Part shown: positions 16,789 through 26,601 of the stretch, in pieces
Position numbering within the stretch: position 1 is the stretch's first letter
Layout of the letters: every line of letters starts with the position of its first letter
Source of the DNA: Catalinimonas niigatensis
Lineage (GTDB): Bacteria; Bacteroidota; Bacteroidia; Cytophagales; Cyclobacteriaceae
DNA: 64,000 nucleotides
Direction of reading: 5' to 3'
Assembly (NCBI RefSeq): GCF_030506285.1
Contig: NZ_CP119422.1
Coordinates: 1,922,001 to 1,986,000 of the forward strand
The notes under the pieces: model-generated
The model's database searches: none
The model's input: only the letters and a program-made list of their open reading frames with translations
Told to the model about the DNA's origin: nothing
Program-made: the position numbers and the translations under genes

Positions 16789-19700
16789 TTAGAAAGTTAA
16801 GCGAAGATTTATCCCAAAACGACGGGTGGTAGGCACCACTCCAAAGTCAATACCCTGGGCATTGCCGGAACCATCGGAACCTGCACCAAGGTTATTGACA
16901 TTACCGGCTCCCAGGGAATTGGTTTCCGGGTCAAAGTTCAGGCTATTGGGGAAATTATAAGCTTCGTACCAAAGATTACGTCCGGTGAGTGCCAGGCTTG
17001 CCGAACCGAAGGGTGTCCTTTCCAGTAAGCCTTGTGGTAACTCATAAGCCAGGGTTACTTCTCTCAGTCGTATAGTAGAGGCATCAAATACCAGGAACTC
17101 ATTAGGTCCGGCACTGCCAAAGGTGTTGATAAAGAACCAATCGTTGACAGTAAGCTGTGTGCCGTTGGGAATCACCTGGTCATTTTCATCAGTTAGTGCT
17201 GTCTGGGAGCTGGGATCACCCAGTACACCCGGAATTACCAGTGTGACCTCTCTTCCTCTTGGCCCATCAGGGATAGTCTCGGTAGTCAGGCCGCGGCCAT
17301 AGATTTGTCCGTAGGAATCGGAATACATATCTCCACCTTTTCGCCAGTCTAAGAGCACGTTGAGCGAAAACCCTTTCCAGCTTAGTGTATTGGTCACGCC
17401 TAAAATAAAGTCGGGGTTAGGATCACCGATCACTTCAAACTCTGTCTTGGTAATCAGCTTGCCGGTATTGGGGTCTATCAGTAGTTGACCGTCGGTATGT
17501 CTGGCGGCTACTGAGCCAAGGATTTGTCCGTAGGCCTCCCCTTCACGGTGTACGATCCTCACATCATTGCCATAACCACCCACAAAAATCTCTGTTAACC
17601 CATTACCGATTTCATCTACAGTATTGCGGTTGCGGGTAAAGGCAGAATAAATATTCCAGATGAAACCTCCTGGCGTGCTGACGGGAGTAAGATCCACACC
17701 CAATTCTATTCCTTTATTGCTCACCTGCCCGATATTGGCAATGGAGTACCAGTAACCGCTGGAAGGGGCCACGTCAATGGGTACGATCTGGTCGCGTGTC
17801 CAGCGATCATAGTAGGTAAAGTCAATACCAATTTTGTTATTGAAGAATCTCAATTCTGTACCTACTTCAAATTCGGTGGTAAATTCCGGCCTTAGTCCAT
17901 TGTTTCCGATCGTATTACTCAGGCTCTGTACATTATTGTTTCTGAACGGAAAGTCTATGGATGCAATATTATTCCCTAAGCCTGAATTGGTAAGATAAAC
18001 TGTTTGGGTCAGGTAGGCATCCAGGTCATTGCCAGAGGTAGCCAGACCTGCCCGGATTTTGGCGAAATCCAGTACCTTGGATTCCAGTTGAAAGGCGTCG
18101 GTTAATACAAAAGAACCGCTTGCCCCTGAATAAAAGAAGCTCCGCTCATCTTCAGGCAAACCGGAATGCCAGTCATTGCGGCCTACTAGGTTCAGGAAAG
18201 CATAGTTTTTATAAGACAATCCAACATCGGCAAACACTGCCTGATAGCGTATTCTCTCAAAATTCCCTCCGTTAGGTATCAGCGTTTGCAGGTTATCCAT
18301 ATCGTGGATATTCCTGACGATAATTCCTGTTCCCTCAAAAGACTGCCTTTCAATGGTACGCTGATTCGCGTTATGTCCTGCAATCACTTTCAGCCCGATA
18401 TCCGGCGTCAGGTTTTTCTCAGCTGTCAACAGTAAGTTACCGTCAATCTCAGAGCGGGCAATATCGTCTGAAGTCATCCTTCCACTGGGCCAGAGTGCAC
18501 TTCCGGCAGGAATGACATTCAAACGACGATCTGTATAGGCGTTAAAACCTGCCTGATACTGCACTGTGAGCCAGTCAAAAAGATCATAGCCTACGGAAAT
18601 TTTACCGTAATAGCGGTCTACTTTAGAAGTATGGGGTGCATAACGAGCAAGCCAGTAAGGATTATCATTATCCGTACGATAAAAGGCACTGGCACCCTCA
18701 GCATCCTGTATAGGAAGTCCGGCTACATTGATATTGGGAGGCGTAAACAGCAAACGTTCAGTGACACTGGTACCTCCTGTACCCAGACCGGTAATAGGTG
18801 GAGATGTCAGATCGGTATTGACATAGTTGATACTACCGTTGATAAATACGCCATTTTCCAGAGTAGCATTACCTCCTACGTTGATGCTGGTACGGGTAAC
18901 AGAATTATTAGGCACAATGCCTTCGTTGCTGGTGCGGGAAGCTCCCGCTGTAAAGTTTGCTTTTTCATTACCGGCAGAAACCGTTACGGCATTCTCAAAA
19001 ACATGGCCCTCTCTGAAAAAATCTTTTGGAGTATTATAGCCTTCAATCGGAATAGTTGCATCTGCCAGTTCGGGAAAGCGATCAGGATAATTCGTGTAAG
19101 GATGGGCCACCAGAGGTCTGCCCTGTTCATCCGTACCCAAAAGCTGACCGGCGTTCAACGGATGCTGCCAGGCCGGATGGTTTGTATCAAAAGGAGCACC
19201 CCAGGTACCAAAGTTGTTGTTTACATATTTAAAGTTATTTCCCTGCATGTAGCGGTACTGGTAATCCGGCAGGTTAGAGACCTGCTCCACGGAATACGAG
19301 CCGTTGTACGTTACTTCCATCCCTTTTCTGCTTCCTTTACGGCCTGCTTTGCTAGTGATCACGATCACACCATTGGCTGCTCTTGAACCATAGAGTGCAG
19401 AAGCCGCCGCTCCTTTCAGCACCGTCATAGATTCTATGTTATTAGGGTCCAGGTCAAAAGAACGATTGGATGAAGTAGTTCCTCCCTGCGCAAAACTTCC
19501 GGTCTGAAAGGTAGAGTTATCAAAAGGTACCCCATCTACCACAAAGAGCGGCTGGTTATTTCCCAGCAGGGAGGAGTTGCCGCGAATGGTAATATTGGTA
19601 CCGGCTGCTACGGCTCCCCCTGCCCCTACAATATTCACACCGGGTACTTTACCCTGTAGTGCCCTCACCGGATCAGGCTCTGCCTTTTGGGCTATCTTTT

Positions 19701-20094
19701 CACCGTCCAGGTTGGTGACTGCATATCCCAAAGCTCGTTTCTCACGCTCAATATTTACCGCAGTAACCACTACTTCGGAAAGTTGCCTTGCATCTGAACT
19801 TAAGATAAGGTCAATGGTACTACGCCCGTTGATTTCTACTTCCTGAGAGATATATCCTATGAAAGAAAAGGCCAGAATGTTTTCTCCTTCAGGAACGCTG
19901 ATGCGATAATTACCATCAATATCTGAGACCGTACCTACGGTAGTCCCTTTGACAATGATATTCACACCTGGCAATGGACTTCCATCTTCTGAGGAAGTTA
20001 CCTTACCGGATACGGGAGATTGTGCCATAAGCTCATGACAACTAAAAATCCCCGTAATTGCCAGTATGAAGAGTGTGTAAAAGTTTATTTTCAT
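16789..20094 (-). CDS. SusC/RagA-type TonB-linked outer-membrane transporter
   Basis: A 1101-residue TonB-dependent receptor. A signal peptide (1-24) is followed by a carboxypeptidase-regulatory-like beta domain (GKVTSSEDGSPLPGVN, about 28-105), the TonB plug with the SusC signature (RALQGKVPGVNI; NQPLFVVDGVP; LKGAAASALYGSRAANGVI), then a 22-strand barrel ending in RRFGINLRLTF with the final aromatic. Full length for the family. It pairs with the SusD-like protein downstream. Its leader may be long (about 290 bases) if the promoter near 20.4 kb is right, leaving room for regulation. Confidence 0.95.
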   Translation of the reverse strand: MKINFYTLFILAITGIFSCHELMAQSPVSGKVTSSEDGSPLPGVNIIVKGTTVGTVSDIDGNYRISVPEGENILAFSFIGYISQEVEINGRSTIDLILSSDARQLSEVVVTAVNIEREKRALGYAVTNLDGEKIAQKAEPDPVRALQGKVPGVNIVGAGGAVAAGTNITIRGNSSLLGNNQPLFVVDGVPFDNSTFQTGSFAQGGTTSSNRSFDLDPNNIESMTVLKGAAASALYGSRAANGVIVITSKAGRKGSRKGMEVTYNGSYSVEQVSNLPDYQYRYMQGNNFKYVNNNFGTWGAPFDTNHPAWQHPLNAGQLLGTDEQGRPLVAHPYTNYPDRFPELADATIPIEGYNTPKDFFREGHVFENAVTVSAGNEKANFTAGASRTSNEGIVPNNSVTRTSINVGGNATLENGVFINGSINYVNTDLTSPPITGLGTGGTSVTERLLFTPPNINVAGLPIQDAEGASAFYRTDNDNPYWLARYAPHTSKVDRYYGKISVGYDLFDWLTVQYQAGFNAYTDRRLNVIPAGSALWPSGRMTSDDIARSEIDGNLLLTAEKNLTPDIGLKVIAGHNANQRTIERQSFEGTGIIVRNIHDMDNLQTLIPNGGNFERIRYQAVFADVGLSYKNYAFLNLVGRNDWHSGLPEDERSFFYSGASGSFVLTDAFQLESKVLDFAKIRAGLATSGNDLDAYLTQTVYLTNSGLGNNIASIDFPFRNNNVQSLSNTIGNNGLRPEFTTEFEVGTELRFFNNKIGIDFTYYDRWTRDQIVPIDVAPSSGYWYSIANIGQVSNKGIELGVDLTPVSTPGGFIWNIYSAFTRNRNTVDEIGNGLTEIFVGGYGNDVRIVHREGEAYGQILGSVAARHTDGQLLIDPNTGKLITKTEFEVIGDPNPDFILGVTNTLSWKGFSLNVLLDWRKGGDMYSDSYGQIYGRGLTTETIPDGPRGREVTLVIPGVLGDPSSQTALTDENDQVIPNGTQLTVNDWFFINTFGSAGPNEFLVFDASTIRLREVTLAYELPQGLLERTPFGSASLALTGRNLWYEAYNFPNSLNFDPETNSLGAGNVNNLGAGSDGSGNAQGIDFGVVPTTRRFGINLRLTF

Positions 20095-20730
20095 ATGCTT
20101 ATCCTTTAGTAATGAATGGAGTAATCGGGAAGAAAAAAATTAGATTGGAAGTAGATGTACAGAAATTTCTCATAGCGTTTCATTATTTTTGAAAATTGGA
20201 TAGCAGAATTTTCTAAATTTCACGAAATATTATAGTCTTACCCATACCCCATTTTTGGGTATTTTTTTGAGGAAAAATAAAATTTAAAAAAGTGAAGAGA
20301 AATGCTACTTTTGAAGAAGGAAGCTAAGTCTTCTGATAGGGTTTTTATAGAAAATTAGATTACATTCCATCAAAAAATCAGTAACAAACCAAAGATAAAT
20401 TTTAACGCTAAAACACAACTTTTTCTACGCCACTCCTGGCTCAGTAATGCGTTCTAACTTAAAAACCGCACTCCCCTTCCCCCCCAAATGTGGTTAGATG
20501 TTTTTTTGAATATATTGGTCTATTGTGATTCAGGTTTTCCAAGGTGATTTTTTTTAGGTCTGCTTTTATGGTTTTACCGATTTCCGGGTGAGGCTTTAGA
20601 TATCTCTTATACCCTCATTTGGGTGAGTATAACCCGCCAATCAATTCACTTCAAACTTAAACAGGCACAATCATACCGTAGTTGAGGGAGTTTTGCTATT
20701 CACCAAATCCCCTCATTGAGGCGATAGCGA
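20095..20730. other. Long divergent intergenic region with hairpin
   Basis: This 636-bp gap separates the SusC gene from the divergent aspartic protease gene. It holds a candidate SusC promoter (20390-20418) and a hairpin, ATACCC / GGGTAT at 20244-20262, whose T-run lies on the plus-strand side. CTCA-TTTGGG-TGAG near 20617 is another small palindrome. No reading frame stands out. Confidence 0.5.
20390..20418 (-). promoter_or_regulatory. Candidate Bacteroidota promoter for the SusC operon
   Basis: The minus strand reads TATCTTTG (TAnnTTTG box) at 20397-20390, with TTG 18 bases upstream. Spacing is slightly short of the usual 19-21. If used, the SusC leader is about 290 bases. Confidence 0.35.
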
Positions 20731-21771
20731 ATGATGGAACCTTCCTCTAATTTACTACTGTCAAACCCAAGCCTTATGTACCCATTAATATTATCCCCAA
20801 AAAGAGGAGGAATACTTTGCCTCATTGGCTTCTTTGCCATGCTCCAAACACATGCCTTTCCTCCTGTAGACAACTCAAAAATATTCAGCCTAACCTCCAG
20901 TCTGCACTCTACCGAAATTCCATTTAGGCTAGTCAATGATTTGATTGTCATACCCGTTATAGTGGACGGCAAGCAACAAATGAATTTTCTAGTAGATACC
21001 GGTACCAGGACGCCACTCATCCTCCACAACCGTTATGTGAAAAACCTTGATTTATCGCCGGGCAGAAAGGTGCATTTCCAGGGAGCAGGGGGTGATAATA
21101 CGGTGCAGGGTACGGTAGTGCCTGATATGCGTTTGCAAATTGGGGATGCTTTTGCAAAAAATATAGGAATTGTCGTACTGGGTCATAATCCTCTGAGCCA
21201 TTTGAAGCTTGATGGAATCACCATACATGGCATTATAGGTGCTTCTCTTTTCCATAGTTTTGCAGTAGAGATAGATTTTCTCAGTCAGGTCATCCGTCTT
21301 CACAACAATCCGGATTTTCTGAAAACGGCTAACTACTCTTCTATTCCCATGCAGGTAAACTTAAGCAGACCGGTCTTACAAGTTCCGGTAGAATGGGAAG
21401 ACAGCATACATACCCTAAACCTTATGATCGATACCGGTTTCAATCACCACCTGCTCATCTATGACCATTCAGACATTCACTTTCGTGCTCCAAAGATGGA
21501 GAAGATTGGTATGGGGTATAGTGGTAATATTATGGGCAATACGGCTAATATAAAACGTTTGTATGTGGGAGAACGGACTTTTTTTGATGTACATACCTGC
21601 TTCCCCTTACGTTCAGACTATAAAGCTAATGGTATTGGGGACGGCATTATGGGCAATGCCCTGTTAAAGCAGTTTTGTGTGGTACTGGATTATGCAAACA
21701 ACCGCTTTCATATCAAAGAGTTTATCCCCTGGCAGCCTACAACCCTTACTAAAATCGCAAAAGCGACATAA
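20731..21771 (+). CDS. Retropepsin-like aspartic protease family protein
   Basis: A 346-residue protein with two pepsin/retropepsin-type lobes. Each has an aspartate triad: FLVDTGTRTP near residue 88 and LMIDTGFNHH near residue 232, each followed by a hydrophobic-hydrophobic-Gly element (GIIGASLFH; GIMGNALLK). Such two-lobed clan AA proteins are common in Bacteroidota envelopes. A hydrophobic stretch (about 26-42) looks like a signal peptide, and the ATG at 20776 would place it better. Its target is unknown. It is divergent from SusC and convergent with the response regulator gene. Confidence 0.82.
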   Translation: MMEPSSNLLLSNPSLMYPLILSPKRGGILCLIGFFAMLQTHAFPPVDNSKIFSLTSSLHSTEIPFRLVNDLIVIPVIVDGKQQMNFLVDTGTRTPLILHNRYVKNLDLSPGRKVHFQGAGGDNTVQGTVVPDMRLQIGDAFAKNIGIVVLGHNPLSHLKLDGITIHGIIGASLFHSFAVEIDFLSQVIRLHNNPDFLKTANYSSIPMQVNLSRPVLQVPVEWEDSIHTLNLMIDTGFNHHLLIYDHSDIHFRAPKMEKIGMGYSGNIMGNTANIKRLYVGERTFFDVHTCFPLRSDYKANGIGDGIMGNALLKQFCVVLDYANNRFHIKEFIPWQPTTLTKIAKAT

Positions 21772-21792
21772 GGAATATGAAGAAATATAAAA

Positions 21793-22443
21793 TTAGATCA
21801 GTCTGTCCCGCAAAGCTTTTTCTATCGCATCCGCTTTGCTATTCACCTGAAGTTTGGTATAGATATTTTTGATATGTGATTTGATGGTTTCTTTATGGAC
21901 AAAGAGCTCGTCAGCAATTACCGTATAGCTTTTCCCTTTGGCTAGTAACTCCAACACTTCCGTTTCGCGGGCTGTCAGGGGTGAGTCTGTATTTTTTTGG
22001 AAGGATTGCACCACCATACGGGCGATCTGGCTACTCATGGGGGCGCCACCTTTTTGCACTTCTGCAATGGCATCCAACAGTTTACTGTGCCCGGCATTTT
22101 TGGTGATGTAACCAGACGCTCCTGCACAGAGTGCCTGAAACACCAGGTCGCTATTGGCGTGTACTGTGATGACAATGATAGCCACTTCCGGCAATTGTTT
22201 TTTGATGCGACGGGTTCCTTCAACGCCATGCATACCAGGCAGTTCCAGATCCATCAGAATGATATTGGGCTTGTCTTTTTTGAGGTTTTTCAGCGCGTCT
22301 TCGCAGTTGTCATAAGTGCTTACGACTTCATGCTCGCTCACGCTGCCAATGAGCAAGGCAAAGCCTTCTCTTACTACTTCATTGTCCTCTATGATGGTTA
22401 TTCTATTCGTATCCTCTGACATATTGTTGATCTCCTCTATCAT
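21793..22443 (-). CDS. LuxR/NarL-family response regulator
   Basis: A 216-residue two-component regulator. The receiver domain (about 14-130) shows the acidic pair in IIEDNEV, the phosphoacceptor Asp in ILMDLELPGMHG, and the conserved Lys in YITKNAG. The C-terminal LuxR-type DNA-binding domain has LTARETEVLELLAKGKS and the recognition helix HKETIKSHIKNIYTKL. Starting 17 bp after the sensor kinase stop, it is surely its partner. Its targets are unknown; the neighbouring SusCD operon or protease gene are candidates by position only. An alternative ATG at 22422 (MSEDTNR) would also fit. Confidence 0.93.
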   Translation of the reverse strand: MIEEINNMSEDTNRITIIEDNEVVREGFALLIGSVSEHEVVSTYDNCEDALKNLKKDKPNIILMDLELPGMHGVEGTRRIKKQLPEVAIIVITVHANSDLVFQALCAGASGYITKNAGHSKLLDAIAEVQKGGAPMSSQIARMVVQSFQKNTDSPLTARETEVLELLAKGKSYTVIADELFVHKETIKSHIKNIYTKLQVNSKADAIEKALRDRLI

Positions 22444-22460
22444 TCTAACGTAAATTCTCT

Positions 22461-25400
22461 CTATTTAGCCTCTGTTTTCACTAACCCAAAATGGGTGATT
22501 TTTCTTTTCAGCACTACCCTGGAGCCCTCGATGGCATCAGAATGAATATCAAACTGCGCTTTGATCTTGGCGGCACGATCCCTCATATTGTTGATTCCTC
22601 TAAACCCACTTTCTTTATCCAGAGAAAAGCCTTTTCCATTGTCTTTTACCTGTATATAAAAAGACTCATTATCCACATGAAAACACATACTCACGCAGCT
22701 TGCATTTGCGTATTTAAGGGCATTGGTAAAAGCCTCTTTGAAGATCAATACCAGCTGACGACTCCAGCCTGAAGGTAGCTTGAGGCGGATGTCCTCATCT
22801 TCCTGATCAAAGCTTGCGTAAAAGTTGATCCCGGTATTGTCAAAAAGCTCTTCTGCAAAATCTTTGAGATTGAAGTAAACTTCTTTCAAATTATCATTTT
22901 TAGGATCAATCGCCCAGATAAAATCCCGGGTTCCACTAAAAAGATTTTTGGCAGCCACATCTATTTTGTTGAGCAAAGCCTCTACTCCATTGCTCTGATG
23001 GCCCAGCTTATTTTGTATGATCTGAGATAAGACTGAGATGCTGGCCAGATTATTTCCCATCTCATCGTGGAAATCCTGTGCTACTTTTTTACGTACTTTT
23101 TCAATTTCTTTAGATAGCTCTACTTTATCCGTCACATCCCGACTGGAGGAGATAAAATTGCGTAGCTCCCCATTTTCATCAAAAATAGGTTTCAGGAAGG
23201 TTTCGTACCAGCGAAATTCACCACTTCCATCTTTAAAACGTACGACTCTTCCTTTGCTGGTCTTTAGCTGCGTAACTTCTTCTTTGAGTTGCAGATAGGC
23301 TTCACTATCATCGGGGTGTAGATAATTTAAACTGGATTTACCTATAATATCTTCCGGCTCCAGACCTGCTACTTCAAATATACGGGGAGAAGCGTAAAAG
23401 TAAATCAAATTCAGCGATTGTAAGGTAATGACATCCTGGGTGTTTTCTATCAAAAACTTATAGCGGTCTTCGCTGGCCCTGAGGGCGAATTCCGCTTTTT
23501 TGCGTTGGTCTATATCTACTAAGCTACCATTGGTTCCGATGATTTCTCCTTCTTCATTGTATTCTATTCTTACCGATACTTTGGCCCAGAAACTGTTCCC
23601 ATCTTTTCTGATCATCCTCAGTTCCGCTTCAAAATGAGGAAGCTCTCTGGCAATAATAGAGTCGAATACCTGTAGGTAGCGTGCTCTTTCATTCTCCGGT
23701 TCAAAGAGGTATTGTGTAAAATGTCTGCCGATAGACTCTCCGGCACCATATCCCATGTATTCCTGCCAGCGGTCGTTCAGGAAAGTAAGCTCCCCCCTGA
23801 TATTGGTCTTGAAGATAATCTCTCTCAGGTTGTTGACCAATTGCCGATATTCTCTTTCCCGCTGGGCCAGCTTCTCCTGATCCAGTTTGCGCAGTTCAAA
23901 TTCCACTTCAAATTTCTTATTACTCAGTTCCAGCTCAGCGGTCCTGTCTTTCACTCTTTTTTCCAGTGAATTGTTCAACGCCTGTATTTCACGGGTCCGC
24001 CCTTTCACCTCAAACTCCAGTTGCAGGCGCTGCTCCCGCTCCCGTCTCAGGTTCCAGTAAATATACAGGCGGATCAGCATAATCAGCAACAGGAAGCTGA
24101 TCATATAAAACCACCAGGTATGCCAGTAGGGAGGAGAGATAACAAAGGCATAAGCTATCGGCTCTTCTGACCATACCCCATTAGGGCTGCGGGCTTTTAC
24201 CTTAAATGTATACGCTCCGGGAGGTAAATTTGGGTATACCGCCTCAGAGCGACCTGTGGCAGGAGACCATTCATCTTCGTAGCCCTCCAGTATAAAGCTG
24301 TACATGACCTGATCAGGCTTGCTCAGGCTTACTGCTTTGAAGGTAAACATCAGGTGATTGTGCTGATAAGGCAAGGTAAGATGATGAGGAATCTGATACC
24401 AGTGACTCACTGAATCAGTGAAGCGCTTCCAATTGGTATCCTGATAAGACAATTTAACACCGGTGAGATGGGGCATGATCTGATCAAAATCATGATGTTC
24501 TTCATGCAGGTTGTAGCGATACATGCCGTTGACTGTGCCAAACCAAATACTTCCATCATCATCTTTAAGAATAGCATTGGCATTCGTTTCTACACCCAAA
24601 AAACCTTCGTTCTTACCATAATGCTGCACCTTTTGCAGGCTACCATCTTCATAAAAAAACAGTCGGTTGATGCCTCTTTGTGTACCCAGCAGCAGGCTTC
24701 CGTCATCTGCAAAAATCATAGAATAGATGAGACTGTTCGGGATATCATAAATCCTGTTGAGGTGTCTTATTGCACGTGTTTCAGGATGATAATGGTATAG
24801 CTCTCCGCTCACAGCAGCAAGCCATAGATGACCTTTTGTATCCTGTGCCATTGCAATGATATGTCCCTGATTCAGCTGCTCTGCTGATAAAAAAAGCGAG
24901 GCATGCTGATCTTTGATAAGGTAAACTTCCTTTTCAGAAGCAAAGAGATATGCATCCTCTTTCCAGGTTTGCATAAGCATAATGGGTTTATCAAAAGCTT
25001 TACCCTGCTCATCCTGAATGGGATGGAAAGTATTATTTTGCCAGTACACCGGTCCTGCTTTGGTACCAAACCACATGGTCTGATCAGGGGCACGGAACGA
25101 ACTGAATATCCCATTGTAAGGAAGGCCATCCTGCATATCGTAGGTTGTAAACTGATGTCCGTCATAGCGGTTCAGTCCGTGATGCGTACCTATCCAGATG
25201 GCTCCACTGCTGTCTTCAGCCAAGGTGGAAATAAAGTTGTTGCTTAGTCCTTTTTCAGTATCAAAGTTAATCACTTCATGCCCACTCAACTGGTCTACTC
25301 CCCCACCATAAGAACCAAACCAGTAGCTGCCCTGGCTATCTTTCATCACGGCCATGAAAGTTTTGCCTTTCAGTCCTTCCTCCTGCCTTAGTTTAGTAAA

Positions 25401-26327
25401 AAGCCTGCCTTTGAATTTATAAAAACCATCTCCAAATGAGCCAAACCATAAGTTACCTTCATGGTCTTTATATATGTTATTAATCACTGAACCATCAAAA
25501 GCCCGGCTCTTATGATCTATTTTCTGCTTTTCCGGATCAAAACAGAAAGTGCCATCGGAGGTTCCCACCCAGATCATCCCCTCACTGTCCTGGGTAAGTT
25601 TAAAAGTACGACCAAACTCAGGGAGTACTAAGGGAAACGTTTCCAACTGATTTGTGGAAGGATCGTAACGGAGGACATGATGCATGGCAGCAAGCCACAG
25701 TTGCTGCTGGTCGTCAAAGATAAGGTCGCTAAAATAATAAGGTACATCATGACCGGCACCCGTATCTACTAGGGTATCCTTTTGAAAAGTATACAAATTA
25801 CCCTGGTAAGTTGTGATCCAGGGCAGGCCAGAAGCATCAGCAGCTACGCTGGAAATATGTTCTTCGGTTAATTTTCCACGTAAATGGATCGTTTTACCGT
25901 CAAACACACCCAGTATTTGTGCAGCCATAATGAGATTTACCTGTCCTTCCTGATCACGGAAGATAATCTGTACCGGCAGTGGCTGGCCCAGGCTGTCTTT
26001 TATTGCAAAATTATGAAAAGCACTGCCATCAAATACCGACAGCCCCTCATGGGTAGCAATGAGTAATGAATCACCGTATTGAAAAATATCATATACATGA
26101 TTGCCCGGTAAGCCATCCTGTACTCCATAGTTGATGAATTCCTGCCCGTCAAAGTTACTAAGTCCCCCGGAAGTACCTACCCACAGATTCCCATACTGGT
26201 CTTGCAGAAAACAATTGACAGAAGACTGTATCAGTCCGTCTTCCACCTCATACTGAGAGAAGCTATAGCTTTGGGCAGAAGCCTGATACCCATAAAGGCT
26301 AAGGATGAAAAGCAAAATGTACTTCAT
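22461..26327 (-). CDS. Propeller-type sensor histidine kinase with PAS domains
   Basis: A 1288-residue transmembrane sensor, start taken at the ATG at 26327 rather than a TTG 9 bases upstream. A signal peptide precedes a long periplasmic two-component-regulator beta-propeller (many repeats such as DQYGNLWVGTSGGL and GAIWIGTHHGL, about 20-620), a Y_Y_Y domain (about 660-725), one membrane helix near 735-757, a coiled coil (760-840), two PAS domains, a HisKA_3 dimerisation helix with DFHDEMGNNLASI, and a HATPase domain (NALKYA; DNGKGF). Unlike classical hybrid HTCS proteins it has no fused receiver or AraC domain; the regulator is the separate next gene. Confidence 0.93.
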   Translation of the reverse strand: MKYILLFILSLYGYQASAQSYSFSQYEVEDGLIQSSVNCFLQDQYGNLWVGTSGGLSNFDGQEFINYGVQDGLPGNHVYDIFQYGDSLLIATHEGLSVFDGSAFHNFAIKDSLGQPLPVQIIFRDQEGQVNLIMAAQILGVFDGKTIHLRGKLTEEHISSVAADASGLPWITTYQGNLYTFQKDTLVDTGAGHDVPYYFSDLIFDDQQQLWLAAMHHVLRYDPSTNQLETFPLVLPEFGRTFKLTQDSEGMIWVGTSDGTFCFDPEKQKIDHKSRAFDGSVINNIYKDHEGNLWFGSFGDGFYKFKGRLFTKLRQEEGLKGKTFMAVMKDSQGSYWFGSYGGGVDQLSGHEVINFDTEKGLSNNFISTLAEDSSGAIWIGTHHGLNRYDGHQFTTYDMQDGLPYNGIFSSFRAPDQTMWFGTKAGPVYWQNNTFHPIQDEQGKAFDKPIMLMQTWKEDAYLFASEKEVYLIKDQHASLFLSAEQLNQGHIIAMAQDTKGHLWLAAVSGELYHYHPETRAIRHLNRIYDIPNSLIYSMIFADDGSLLLGTQRGINRLFFYEDGSLQKVQHYGKNEGFLGVETNANAILKDDDGSIWFGTVNGMYRYNLHEEHHDFDQIMPHLTGVKLSYQDTNWKRFTDSVSHWYQIPHHLTLPYQHNHLMFTFKAVSLSKPDQVMYSFILEGYEDEWSPATGRSEAVYPNLPPGAYTFKVKARSPNGVWSEEPIAYAFVISPPYWHTWWFYMISFLLLIMLIRLYIYWNLRREREQRLQLEFEVKGRTREIQALNNSLEKRVKDRTAELELSNKKFEVEFELRKLDQEKLAQREREYRQLVNNLREIIFKTNIRGELTFLNDRWQEYMGYGAGESIGRHFTQYLFEPENERARYLQVFDSIIARELPHFEAELRMIRKDGNSFWAKVSVRIEYNEEGEIIGTNGSLVDIDQRKKAEFALRASEDRYKFLIENTQDVITLQSLNLIYFYASPRIFEVAGLEPEDIIGKSSLNYLHPDDSEAYLQLKEEVTQLKTSKGRVVRFKDGSGEFRWYETFLKPIFDENGELRNFISSSRDVTDKVELSKEIEKVRKKVAQDFHDEMGNNLASISVLSQIIQNKLGHQSNGVEALLNKIDVAAKNLFSGTRDFIWAIDPKNDNLKEVYFNLKDFAEELFDNTGINFYASFDQEDEDIRLKLPSGWSRQLVLIFKEAFTNALKYANASCVSMCFHVDNESFYIQVKDNGKGFSLDKESGFRGINNMRDRAAKIKAQFDIHSDAIEGSRVVLKRKITHFGLVKTEAK

Positions 26328-26601
26328 AAGCAGCAAACTGATACTGAACAGATTACTAAGATATACATTCCTGAATTAAGCTCGATTCGGTATAAAAAAT
26401 ATCTTCGCTTTGGATGAAGAAACAGCCCTTTTATATCACAAATTCCCCCAGTCCGGGGGATAGCAAGAAGACCATGCGTAAACAAGTTTTGGATAATCTG
26501 ACAAACATGAGCATTGGTCATCTTATAGGCCAGATAACAACATTTTCCAGTTGAGCCGGTTGAAATTCACAATAGCATTTTATTTTTTAAACGATGATCT
26601 A

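Noticed and set aside
18631-19386. Plus-strand frame of 251 codons inside the SusC gene
   Set aside because: Shadow of SusC, which has complete family motifs across the same bases.
20244-20262. Hairpin taken as a terminator of a plus-strand transcript
   Set aside because: No plus-strand gene precedes it and the stem is only 6 bp; kept as a note in the intergenic entry.
26445-26459. CCCCC-AGTCC-GGGGG hairpin between kinase and VKOR-like gene
   Set aside because: Only 5 bp, no T-run, no gene end next to it; no role can be supported.
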